This document shows, in pieces, positions 1-6,960 of a DNA stretch of 8,565 nucleotides. A model generated the notes under the pieces. It was not told where the DNA came from and ran no database searches. It worked only from the letters and a program-made list of their open reading frames with translations. Position 1 is the first letter of the stretch. Each line of letters begins with the position of its first letter. Origin of the DNA: Gammaproteobacteria bacterium (lineage in GTDB: Bacteria; Pseudomonadota; Gammaproteobacteria; GRL18); contig DAOVUK010000109.1 in the NCBI GenBank assembly GCA_030632625.1, positions 1-8,565 on the forward strand. The letters run 5' to 3'. Position numbers and translations under genes: made by a program.

Positions 1-160
1 ATGACTATCCTTAAAATTATACCGTCATTCCCGAAGTCCCCTGCATTCGCTAGGGGCAGGCTTTTAATCGGGAATCTATTGTTAGATATAGATCCCCGAT
101 AAGAGACTTCGGGGATGACGTAAATAGAGAAAAGTTTGCACGGACTTATTGAGAAGTTAC
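1..160. repeat. Partial IS66-like MITE (copy 1), left terminus cut off by window edge
   Basis: This stretch is homologous to the complete element at 4916-5068. Base 1 aligns with 4935, so only the left 19-bp terminal repeat is missing. The right terminal repeat GGACTTATTGAGAAGTTAC at 142-160 is identical to that at 5050-5068. Inside is a long imperfect palindrome at 23-120, with CGTCATTCCCG on the left and CGGGGATGACG on the right, that should fold into a hairpin. About 22 extra bases near 39-60, absent from copy 2, carry their own small CCCCT/AGGGG stem. No coding potential is seen. Lying 46 bp past the pump stop codon, the hairpin might end or stabilise the operon mRNA, but it has no clear T-tract on the downstream side. 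Confidence 0.8.
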
Positions 161-206
161 TCAAAGTGTGGCAAATACATCCCTATATTGTTGGAGACCC
201 AATAAT

Positions 207-3200
207 TCAATGCAGACGACTTCCCTTCCACAAATAATAAATGGCAGGAATGACCAATAATGTCAATATTAGTGAACTGATCATACCTCCAATCATAGGA
301 GCAGCGATACGCTGCATCACCTCAGAACCGGTACCTTCTCCCAGCATAATGGGAATAAGACCGACTACTATTGCAGCAACGGTCATCATTATGGGCCGTA
401 CTCTTTGCCCTGCTCCTTCCAATACCGCCAGTTTAACATCCTGTAATGATAAACTACGATTTTGCTGTAGTACTTTCTCTGAAATTCTCTTATAGGCCTG
501 ATTTAGATAAACTAACATCAGCACACCAATTTCCACTGTAACTCCAGCCAGAGCAATAAAGCCCACACCAACCGCTACGGACATTTCAAATTTCAACAGG
601 TATATCAGCCAAAAACCACCAATGAGTGCAAATGGCAAGGTACCCATAATGATCATCACTTCAATAATATTACGAAAGTTAACATAAAGTAATAATATAA
701 TAATGCCCAAAGTCAAAGGGACTACAATAGATAATCTTTCTTTGGCTCTGACCATATATTCATACTGACCAGACCAGCTGATGGAATATCCTGCAGGAAG
801 TTCGACCTGCTCTGCAACCACACGTTGTGCCTCAGCCACATAGGAGCCCAAATCCCGGCCTTCAATGTCCACTAATGTCCAGCCATTAAGACGGGCATTT
901 TCACTTTTTATTGCCGGAGGGCCATCCTCTACTCTAATATCAGCTACATCGGCCAGAGCAATACGTTGATTATTTTTTGTCAGTAGGGGTAATAAACGGA
1001 TCTTTTCCACAGAATCTCTATAGCTTTGCGGATAACGAATATTGATCGGATAACGTTCCAGACCTTCGATGGATTGTGAAATTTTCATACCACCAATAGC
1101 GGTCATTATGACTTGCTGCACATCGGCAATATTTAACCCATATCGGGCCGCTTTATCTCTGTCAATACGGGCTTTAATATAACGACCTCCTGCAACTCGT
1201 TCTGAGTATACTGATGCCGTACCATCGACATCTTTTAGAACCTGTTCCAAACGCTTACCAATTTTTTCAATCTGTTTCAGTTCAGGACCCGCTACTTTAA
1301 TTCCAACCGGTGTTTTGATTCCTGTTGCAAGCATATCAATGCGAGTTTTAATAGGCATCACCCAGGCATTGGTTAAACCCGGAAATTTAACCAGTTTATC
1401 CAGTTCTCTACGCAAACTTGCAGTTGTCATACCCTCACGCCACTCACTTTTGGGTTTTAATTGAATCAGTGTTTCAATCATAGTCAAAGGGGCTGGATCG
1501 GTAGCAGACTCTGCCCTGCCGATTTTACCAAACACATTCTTTACTTCAGGTAAGGTTTTAATCAATTTGTCAGTTTGCTGCAGCAGTTCTCTGGCCTTGC
1601 CAATGGAAATACCCGGATAGGTTGTCGGCATATACATCAAATCACCTTCATCCAGGGGCGGCATAAATTCACTGCCAATTTGAGTTGCAGGCCATAAACC
1701 TATGATCAATGCAATCGATGCCAGAAACACCATAGTTTTGGGTGCATCTAAAACTGTTTTAATGATCGGCCTATAAATACAGGTGACCAGACGATTCACT
1801 GGATTTTTATGTTCTGGTAGAACTTTTCCACGCACAAAATAGCCCATAAGAACCGGTACCAGTGTAATGGATAAGCCCGCAGCCATGGCCATAGCATAGG
1901 TTTTGGTATAAGCCAGAGGAGAAAACATTTTTCCCTCCTGAGCTTCCAGGGTAAATACCGGCAAAAAACTCATGGTAATAATAAGCAATGAGAAAAACAG
2001 CGGTGGGCCTACTTCAATAGAAGCCTGTGCAATAATCTGCCAGCGATTACTATCGGTTAGTGGTGTTTTTTCAATATGCTTATGTAAATTTTCTACCATC
2101 ACAATAGCACCATCAACCATTGCACCAATGGCGATGGCTATCCCGCCCAAAGACATAATATTGGCATTAAGTCCCTGCATATGCATGATGATGAACGCAC
2201 CCAGAATGCCAATGGGCAGGCTTATAATTATGACCAGAGAGGATCGAAAGTGAAACAGGAAAATGGCACAGATTAAAACAACAACAATAAATTCTTCCAG
2301 TAATTTTTCATATAAATTATCCACAGCATGATTGATCAAAGTGGAGCGATCATAAGTAGTGATAATTTCAACCCCTTGCGGTAAGCCCTTTTTTAACTCA
2401 TCAAGCTTTTTCTTGATCAGTTCAATGGTTTTTTGAGCATTTTCTCCAAAACGCATTACCACGTAAGCGCCCACTACCTCTCCTTCTCCATTCAATTCAG
2501 CAATACCGCGGCGCATTTGCGGACCGGTGATTACATCGGCGACATCTTTTAATTGTAAAGGTGTTCCATTGGCATTGAGCCCCAAAGGGATTTTTTTAAT
2601 ATCCTCAACCTTTTGTATATAGCCTGTTGCCGTGACCATATATTCAGCCTCCCCCATCTCGACGACTGAGGCACCTGCCTGTTGATTACCCCGGGTCACT
2701 GCTGTTTTGATTAAACTCAGAGGAATATTATAAGCACGTAGTTTTTCAGGATCGACTATGATTTGATACTGTTTGACCATGCCGCCAATGGTGGCAATTT
2801 CTGATACACCCGGAACGGTCTGTAATTCATATTTTAAGAACCAGTCCTGCAGACTGCGTAACTGGCTGATATCGGTTTGACCTGTTTTATCGACCAGGGC
2901 ATACGCATACACCCAACCTACCCCTGTAGCATCCGGGCCAAGCTGGGACTGGGCATTGTCAGGCAAAGAGGAGGCTACCTGACTGAGATATTCCAGTACT
3001 CTTGAGCGCGCCCAATACAGATCGGTACCCTCTTCAAAAATGATATAGACATAGGAATCACCAAAAAATGAATAACCCCGCACAGTGACGGCTTTAGGTA
3101 CCGATAACATAGCGGTAGTTAATGGATAGGTCACCTGATCTTCTACGACCTGTGGTGCCTGACCGGGAAAAGAGGTTTTAACAATCACCTGAACATCGGA

Positions 3201-3326
3201 TAAATCAGGAATGGCATCAACCGGTGTTTGCTTAACGGAATAGATACCGGCAGCAAACAGAATAAAAGTGGATAAAATGATAAAAAAGCGGTTGCGAATA
3301 GACCAGTGGATAATTGAGGCAATCAT
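207..3326 (-). CDS. cusA: Cu(I)/Ag(I) efflux RND transporter permease, CusA family
   Basis: This is a 1039-residue inner-membrane proton-driven pump of the heavy-metal-efflux RND family, close to the 1047 residues of E. coli CusA. Helix TM1 is near residues 12-30, a first periplasmic loop follows, TM2-6 lie near 340-500, TM7 near 530-548, a second loop follows, and TM8-12 lie near 865-1033. The metal-site methionines of CusA (M573, M623, M672) correspond to M566 (LMYMPTT), M616 (APLTMIET) and M665 (RIDMLATG), which argues for Cu(I)/Ag(I) rather than the Zn/Co/Cd of CzcA. Proton-relay residues D405 (GAMVDGAIVMVEN) and E932 are present. The relay lysine, K984 in E. coli RVRPKAMT as remembered, appears as I979 in RVRPIMMT. 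The ATG overlaps the adaptor stop codon by one base, and GAGG lies 7 bases upstream. The gene looks intact. Confidence 0.95.
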   Translation of the reverse strand: MIASIIHWSIRNRFFIILSTFILFAAGIYSVKQTPVDAIPDLSDVQVIVKTSFPGQAPQVVEDQVTYPLTTAMLSVPKAVTVRGYSFFGDSYVYIIFEEGTDLYWARSRVLEYLSQVASSLPDNAQSQLGPDATGVGWVYAYALVDKTGQTDISQLRSLQDWFLKYELQTVPGVSEIATIGGMVKQYQIIVDPEKLRAYNIPLSLIKTAVTRGNQQAGASVVEMGEAEYMVTATGYIQKVEDIKKIPLGLNANGTPLQLKDVADVITGPQMRRGIAELNGEGEVVGAYVVMRFGENAQKTIELIKKKLDELKKGLPQGVEIITTYDRSTLINHAVDNLYEKLLEEFIVVVLICAIFLFHFRSSLVIIISLPIGILGAFIIMHMQGLNANIMSLGGIAIAIGAMVDGAIVMVENLHKHIEKTPLTDSNRWQIIAQASIEVGPPLFFSLLIITMSFLPVFTLEAQEGKMFSPLAYTKTYAMAMAAGLSITLVPVLMGYFVRGKVLPEHKNPVNRLVTCIYRPIIKTVLDAPKTMVFLASIALIIGLWPATQIGSEFMPPLDEGDLMYMPTTYPGISIGKARELLQQTDKLIKTLPEVKNVFGKIGRAESATDPAPLTMIETLIQLKPKSEWREGMTTASLRRELDKLVKFPGLTNAWVMPIKTRIDMLATGIKTPVGIKVAGPELKQIEKIGKRLEQVLKDVDGTASVYSERVAGGRYIKARIDRDKAARYGLNIADVQQVIMTAIGGMKISQSIEGLERYPINIRYPQSYRDSVEKIRLLPLLTKNNQRIALADVADIRVEDGPPAIKSENARLNGWTLVDIEGRDLGSYVAEAQRVVAEQVELPAGYSISWSGQYEYMVRAKERLSIVVPLTLGIIILLLYVNFRNIIEVMIIMGTLPFALIGGFWLIYLLKFEMSVAVGVGFIALAGVTVEIGVLMLVYLNQAYKRISEKVLQQNRSLSLQDVKLAVLEGAGQRVRPIMMTVAAIVVGLIPIMLGEGTGSEVMQRIAAPMIGGMISSLILTLLVIPAIYYLWKGSRLH

Positions 3327-4855
3327 TATAATTCCTCAATTTTTTCTGCAGCATTTATTTCTATGATTTCAATAGAACCATCATCATGCTTTTCAACCAG
3401 AAAATAGATATTTTGTTTTGCTTTGAGTGTATTTAAGGTAATGGACTTTTTAACTGGAAAATCCATCAGCATGTCTGGCCATCCCCAGGCACTCACCGCT
3501 TCATGTTGAATGGTTAACATACTGTGTTCTGCCATGACATCGACTATCTGACCGTTTATCCACACCTGTTTATCATTTTGTTCAGTCGAATTAGTAGTTT
3601 GATCGTCCCTGGCCACTGGCATTTCCATACGCTCAAATGAAGCAGTCAAACTAGATTCTGAATCAATCAAAAATTGTGCTGAGGTAACGATTTGATCGTT
3701 TTCCTGTAATCCTTCGAGGATCTCAATATAATTACCGCTCTCACTGCCTGTTTTTGCTCTAACAGATAAGAATTTTCCATCACCCAATGCTTTTACTACC
3801 TTTTCCATTTGCCCGTTTCTGATAATCGCCTCACGCTTCACAAACAAAGCATCTGCATTAAAACTGCTGTGAATAATTAATTGGGAGAACATATTGGGTT
3901 TTAATAATTGCTCAGGATTATTAAAACGGATCCGTACCCGTAAAGTACGGGTTTTATCATCGAGTACGGGATAGATATAATCAATAATACCTTTCCAGCT
4001 TCTATGTGGGTAAGCAGCTACTGTCATATCAACCGTCTGCCCTTGTTTGACCCGGCCGCTTTGACGCTCAAAGACTTCGGCAATCACCCACACCGTATCA
4101 ATCTGACCGATAGTTAATACATCCATGGCAGGTTTTACAAACATACCTTCACGAATATTCATGTTTTCAATAAAACCATCCTGTTTTGAAAAATAAGCAA
4201 TACGTTGTTGAATTTTTCGTGTTTTTTCTAATTGTTTAATTTCTCCATGGCTGATTCCAAGAGCAATTAATCGATCTTTTGATGCTTTAATTAAAACCTT
4301 ATTATTACTTTTTAAAGCAATTACATATTCTTCCTGAGCACTCACCAGTGCCGGACTATAAAGCTCTAATAATTTTTGACCTTTTTTAACTATTTCACCC
4401 GTTGTTTTTACCAGCAGTTTCTCAACCCAGCCTTCTACCCGGGTATGCAGGTGGTAGAGTTTCTCCTCATCAAAAGTGATATAACCAACCGTCTTGATCT
4501 CTCTGTCCAGGGAACCTTTTTTAACGCTGCTGACACGAACCCCCAAATTGTTTTGTACCATCGGTGATATTTTAACAACACCCTCTTCCCCGCCTTTATC
4601 CTCAAAGACGGGAACAAGATCCATCCCCATAGGAGACTGTCCGGGTTTATCACGTCGGTAATTAGCATCCATAGGTGCCACCCAATAGAGAATCTTTTTC
4701 TCACCCTTTTTCTCACCCGAAGAATTATCTGCATCACTTTTCTCTGCAGAGATGAGACCTGCTGACTTTAATTGCTGATGAATAAAGGGTTGACCATAAT
4801 AACCGGCAAGCAGACCGATAGTGAGCAGGATAAAAACGGATAAAAGTTTGTTCAC
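3326..4855 (-). CDS. cusB: Efflux RND periplasmic adaptor, CusB type with HMBD and fused CusF domain
   Basis: This 509-residue membrane-fusion protein links the inner-membrane pump to the outer-membrane channel. Residues 1-24 form a hydrophobic signal or anchor. Residues 56-85 (YWVAPMDANYRRDKPGQSP then MGMDLVPVFED) match the heavy-metal-binding domain found at the start of many CusB proteins. Barrel-sandwich, helical-hairpin and beta-barrel segments of the HlyD/CusB fold follow to about residue 410. A polar linker at 411-429 leads to a C-terminal CusF-like domain at about 430-505 with H451, W459, M462 and M464 in the spacing of the CusF ligands (H36, W44, M47, M49). E. coli has CusF as a separate protein, so this adaptor brings its own chaperone. 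The start is GTG, chosen because AAGGA sits 8 bases upstream and the signal sequence follows at once. The stop and the pump start share TAATG. Confidence 0.94.
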   Translation of the reverse strand: MNKLLSVFILLTIGLLAGYYGQPFIHQQLKSAGLISAEKSDADNSSGEKKGEKKILYWVAPMDANYRRDKPGQSPMGMDLVPVFEDKGGEEGVVKISPMVQNNLGVRVSSVKKGSLDREIKTVGYITFDEEKLYHLHTRVEGWVEKLLVKTTGEIVKKGQKLLELYSPALVSAQEEYVIALKSNNKVLIKASKDRLIALGISHGEIKQLEKTRKIQQRIAYFSKQDGFIENMNIREGMFVKPAMDVLTIGQIDTVWVIAEVFERQSGRVKQGQTVDMTVAAYPHRSWKGIIDYIYPVLDDKTRTLRVRIRFNNPEQLLKPNMFSQLIIHSSFNADALFVKREAIIRNGQMEKVVKALGDGKFLSVRAKTGSESGNYIEILEGLQENDQIVTSAQFLIDSESSLTASFERMEMPVARDDQTTNSTEQNDKQVWINGQIVDVMAEHSMLTIQHEAVSAWGWPDMLMDFPVKKSITLNTLKAKQNIYFLVEKHDDGSIEIIEINAAEKIEEL

Positions 4856-4863
4856 AAGAAAAT

Positions 4864-4868
4864 TCCTT
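4864..4868 (-). promoter_or_regulatory. Shine-Dalgarno site for the GTG start of the adaptor gene
   Basis: On the minus strand AAGGA lies 8 bases before the GTG at 4855-4853. It supports this non-ATG start, because no in-frame ATG follows within the signal sequence that would keep the hydrophobic segment intact. Confidence 0.7.
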
Positions 4869-4873
4869 GATGA

Positions 4874-4915
4874 AAGTATTAAGTGTTAAGTATTAATGTG
4901 TTAAGTATTAAATCT
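4874..4915. repeat. Short tandem repeats upstream of the adaptor gene
   Basis: The 9-mer AAGTATTAA occurs three times, at 4874, 4888 and 4903, with 14- and 15-bp periods. Two full 15-bp units, GTGTTAAGTATTAAT at 4883 and the same with a final A at 4898, match at 14 of 15 bases. On the coding strand this gives repeated TTAATACTTAACAC about 20-70 bases before the GTG start. TTAACA could serve as a -35 element, but no good -10 is evident at the right distance, so a promoter or operator role is only possible. The last unit runs directly into the 8-bp target duplication of the neighbouring MITE. Confidence 0.6.
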
Positions 4916-5068
4916 GTAAGTTCTCAATAAGTCCATCACTATCCTGAAATAATATCGTCATCCCCGAAATCTTTAATCGGGGATCCATCTATAGCAATAG
5001 ATTCCCGATAAAAGACTTCGGGAATGACGGTAATAGAGAATAGTTGCACGGACTTATTGAGAAGTTAC
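4916..5068. mobile_element. Complete IS66-like MITE (copy 2) with 8-bp target duplication
   Basis: This 153-bp non-coding element has ends GTAAGTTCTCAATAAGTCC (4916-4934) and the reverse complement of GTAACTTCTCAATAAGTCC (5050-5068), a 19-bp inverted repeat with one mismatch. It is flanked by an exact direct repeat TTAAATCT at 4908-4915 and 5069-5076. Ends starting GTAA together with 8-bp duplications are the known hallmark of the IS66 family, so it was probably moved by such a transposase, though none is in the window. The inner part at 4956-5029 is an imperfect palindrome (CGTCATCCCCG to CGGGAATGACG) able to form a hairpin. It separates the channel gene from the adaptor-pump pair. The right duplication overlaps the first two (plus-strand) bases of the channel stop codon at 5075-5077, leaving the channel protein unchanged. 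Confidence 0.85.
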
Positions 5069-5074
5069 TTAAAT

Positions 5075-6415
5075 CTACTGCTCAAAACCAGACACAAAAT
5101 ATAAAATCCTGGCATTGGTCTGAAGATGATCAACAGCAATTCTCCGTTCATCCAGATGAGCATTGAGATCATCAATATAGGCTCGCATGACATCAGAAAA
5201 ATCTCCCCTATCAGACTGATAAGCTAATAAAGAGGCCTGTGTCTGCTGTTTCGCCTGCGGCAGCAGCAATCTATTATAGAGCTGGTGCCTTTTCTGCAGT
5301 TGTTCTTCAATAGCGATTTCCTGCTGCAGTTCAGCCACCAATTGACGCAATAATTCAATTCGTTTATCTTTTAATGCCTGATACTGGTGTTCCCTGGATA
5401 ATAGTTTTTTGTCCTGACGATTAGCGGTAAATAAGGGCAGATCAATAGTGACACCTGCAGAAATAAAGTCTGAACGTTTGGTTCCATTGGGATGATTATC
5501 ACGATAGCCATAGCTTACATTCAGTCCCCAACCCGGTTTATAACTTTCTTTAACTAATTCAATCTCTTTTTGACTGATTTGTAATTGTTTATCAATTTCC
5601 TGAATTCTGGGATGAGTAAAAAAAGGTTGACTTAAATCATCAATATTTTCTGAACTTGAAAAAACTAGTAGCCCTGAGATATCAGGAAGCAGCAATTCCG
5701 GCAGCTTTGTAGTGAGCGTTTTATAACTATTATTAGAACCTATCCAACGGGATAATTTAGAGCGTTGAGTATTAATTTTTTGAGTAATTTTTACCATTCG
5801 ATCATCCAGGCGGCTTAATTCTAATTGTGCCCGGATAAGATCCTGTTGATTATTTTTTCCAACTGAAAACATGGACTGTACAATAGCAACCAGTTGGGAA
5901 AAAAAGTACTTATTTTTTTTAATGGTTTTCCTGGCTTCTTCCCAATATAAAATTTCCAGATAGGTCACACGAACTTCTTTTATGATGGATAGTTTACGAT
6001 CGGAGATTTTGGATAATATGAGTTCAGATTGTTTCTGGGTTTTCTGCTGCTTGATATTGAGGCTGTTACCTGATGGGAATTGCTGTAGAATTCCGACTTT
6101 AAATTGAGTCATGTTTTCCTGATCAAACTCAAAATTATCAGCAGCCAGATTAGCCAGTCCGAGCTGCAGTTTCGGATCCATTAATTGCCCGTCAGCAATG
6201 GCTTGTTCTGATAAGGATTGGGATTGCCATTGCTGACTGACAATGCCGGGCTCATCAGTTAAAGCAATTTCTTCTGCCTGCTCTAAGGTCAAAATAGAAG
6301 CAGAAGAAGTCCCTATTTGTTTTGCTGCGACAAAAGAGGATATTAAAAGTGCATTTACAATCAAGATCAAAGCAAGAATTGTTTTTTTCTTTGTGTATTG
6401 CTGCATAAAATGCAT
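5075..6415 (-). CDS. TolC-family outer-membrane channel of the metal efflux system (CusC/CzcC-like)
   Basis: This is a 446-residue outer-membrane efflux protein expected to form the trimeric exit duct for the adaptor and pump encoded downstream. From the chosen start, a basic stretch (MHFMQQYTKKK) and a hydrophobic core (TILALILIVNALLISSFVAA) form a Sec signal peptide. No lipobox cysteine is seen, unlike E. coli CusC. The mature part has two outer-membrane-efflux repeats. The first opens with LTLEQAEEIALTDEP and the second covers roughly the last 200 residues, each rich in long coiled-coil Gln/Leu/Lys segments. The frame is open to an ATG at 6454, but that ATG lacks a ribosome site, whereas GGAG lies 6 bases before the ATG at 6415. 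It is probably first in an operon with the adaptor and pump, now interrupted by the MITE. Sequence alone does not separate CusC from CzcC, so no symbol is given. Confidence 0.9.
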   Translation of the reverse strand: MHFMQQYTKKKTILALILIVNALLISSFVAAKQIGTSSASILTLEQAEEIALTDEPGIVSQQWQSQSLSEQAIADGQLMDPKLQLGLANLAADNFEFDQENMTQFKVGILQQFPSGNSLNIKQQKTQKQSELILSKISDRKLSIIKEVRVTYLEILYWEEARKTIKKNKYFFSQLVAIVQSMFSVGKNNQQDLIRAQLELSRLDDRMVKITQKINTQRSKLSRWIGSNNSYKTLTTKLPELLLPDISGLLVFSSSENIDDLSQPFFTHPRIQEIDKQLQISQKEIELVKESYKPGWGLNVSYGYRDNHPNGTKRSDFISAGVTIDLPLFTANRQDKKLLSREHQYQALKDKRIELLRQLVAELQQEIAIEEQLQKRHQLYNRLLLPQAKQQTQASLLAYQSDRGDFSDVMRAYIDDLNAHLDERRIAVDHLQTNARILYFVSGFEQ

Positions 6416-6421
6416 TTTAAA

Positions 6422-6425
6422 CTCC
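6422..6425 (-). promoter_or_regulatory. Shine-Dalgarno site that decides the channel gene start
   Basis: GGAG on the minus strand lies 6 bases before the ATG at 6415. The upstream in-frame ATG at 6454 is preceded by GATGATTAAGACTT, with no purine-rich ribosome site, so the shorter protein is favoured. Confidence 0.55.
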
Positions 6426-6468
6426 AAAATTAAGTTTTTCCTGTTGGTATCCATAAGTCTTAATCATC

Positions 6469-6496
6469 AGTATAGAAGTCATTTGACAACAAACAA
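6469..6496 (-). promoter_or_regulatory. Candidate sigma-70 promoter of the efflux operon
   Basis: On the minus strand a -10-like TATACT (6469-6474) follows a weak -35-like TTGTTT (6491-6496) with a 16-bp spacer. Transcription would start near 6462, leaving a leader of about 47 bases before the ATG at 6415. The -35 is poor (TTG only) and the region is AT-rich, so the call is tentative. A poor -35 would suit an activated promoter. No CueR-type dyad or canonical CusR box is seen. Confidence 0.35.
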
Positions 6497-6508
6497 GACA
6501 GATGACTT
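6476..6508. promoter_or_regulatory. Inverted repeat overlapping the candidate operon promoter
   Basis: A perfect 7-bp inverted repeat, AAGTCAT (6476-6482) and ATGACTT (6502-6508), is separated by 19 bp and encloses the candidate -35. The inner arm also forms a compact palindrome GTCATTTGAC at 6478-6487. This placement is what a dimeric regulator would use. It differs from the E. coli CusR box, and no regulator gene is in the window, so the ligand and the protein are unknown. Confidence 0.3.
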
Positions 6509-6929
6509 ATTGTTTTTAAGTGATCCAATTCAACTGGATAAAAACCATGCAATTATTTCAGGTGTGCAGTAAATAAGGACCAGCGAAACTGATGATATCT
6601 TTCAGATTATTTTTACTGCTGAATTTGGAGAGACTGCCTATGCTCTATTTGTTATTTCGTATCTTGCAACTACATTTTGACGACACCTGGATAACAATTA
6701 GACGGTGATATAATATTTGTTAGACGTAGTAATTTGATGATTTTTCTTGCTGAACAATTGGTGAAAGTCTATTCCCTATTTGCCAATAAATTGCCGTGAT
6801 AAAATATCTCTTCACAGCATTAAGCTGTCAATCAACACTTTTTCACGAAATGACGGCTTACTGATTCAGTGCCGACATTCTAAGTCTCAGAGTAAACTCA
6901 ATTAACCAAAACGTCCCTTAGTACTAGGA
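6509..6929. other. Intergenic stretch without a convincing gene
   Basis: About 420 bp lie between the operon promoter area and the insertion sequence. Reading frames here are short and lack good ribosome sites. The longest with any look of protein is a leucine-rich 37-codon frame starting with the ATG at 6592 on the plus strand, which I do not accept as a gene. A perfect 5-bp stem ACAGC-ATTAA-GCTGT lies at 6814-6828 without a following T-tract. The region may be the residue of a gene displaced or decayed near the insertion sequence, but no family is recognisable. Confidence 0.5.
6706..6714 (+). promoter_or_regulatory. Isolated extended -10 promoter motif
   Basis: TGATATAAT is a perfect TG-N-TATAAT extended -10. 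A TTGACG occurs at 6677-6682, but its 26-bp distance is too long to act as the -35. The motif points toward the insertion sequence and no gene follows it, so it may be chance in AT-rich DNA or the remnant of a lost gene's promoter. Confidence 0.25.
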
Positions 6930-6948
6930 CTGCCTATTACCCATAAGT
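6930..6948 (+). repeat. Terminal inverted repeat of the insertion sequence (transposase 3' side)
   Basis: CTGCCTATTACCCATAAGT matches the IS50 outer end CTGACTCTTATACACAAGT, as I remember it, at 14 of 19 positions, including the leading CTG and the trailing AAGT. It lies 12 bp beyond the frameshifted transposase stop at 6961-6963, the compact layout expected of an insertion-sequence end. Confidence 0.7.
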
Positions 6949-6960
6949 AGCACCGGACAA

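Noticed and set aside
1..160. CRISPR-like array from the repeated CGTCAT/ATGACG blocks here and at 4916-5068
   Set aside because: The blocks are arms of a palindrome inside a transposable element, without regular spacers or cas genes.
186..206. Hairpin ATTATTGG/CCAACAAT just after the pump stop codon as a terminator
   Set aside because: The stem has a mismatch, is AT-rich and is not followed by a T-tract in the direction of transcription.
6416..6454. Longer channel protein starting at the ATG at 6454
   Set aside because: No Shine-Dalgarno site precedes it and it places 13 polar residues before the signal peptide. The ATG at 6415 has GGAG at a good distance.
6243..6572. 109-codon plus-strand frame opposite the channel gene start
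   Set aside because: Most of it is the antisense shadow of the signal-peptide region and promoter of the channel gene, with no ribosome site or recognisable motif.
6592..6705. Leucine-rich 37-codon plus-strand frame in the intergenic gap
   Set aside because: The only purine-rich stretch upstream is about 15 bases from the ATG, no homology is recognised, and leucine-rich short frames arise easily in this base composition.
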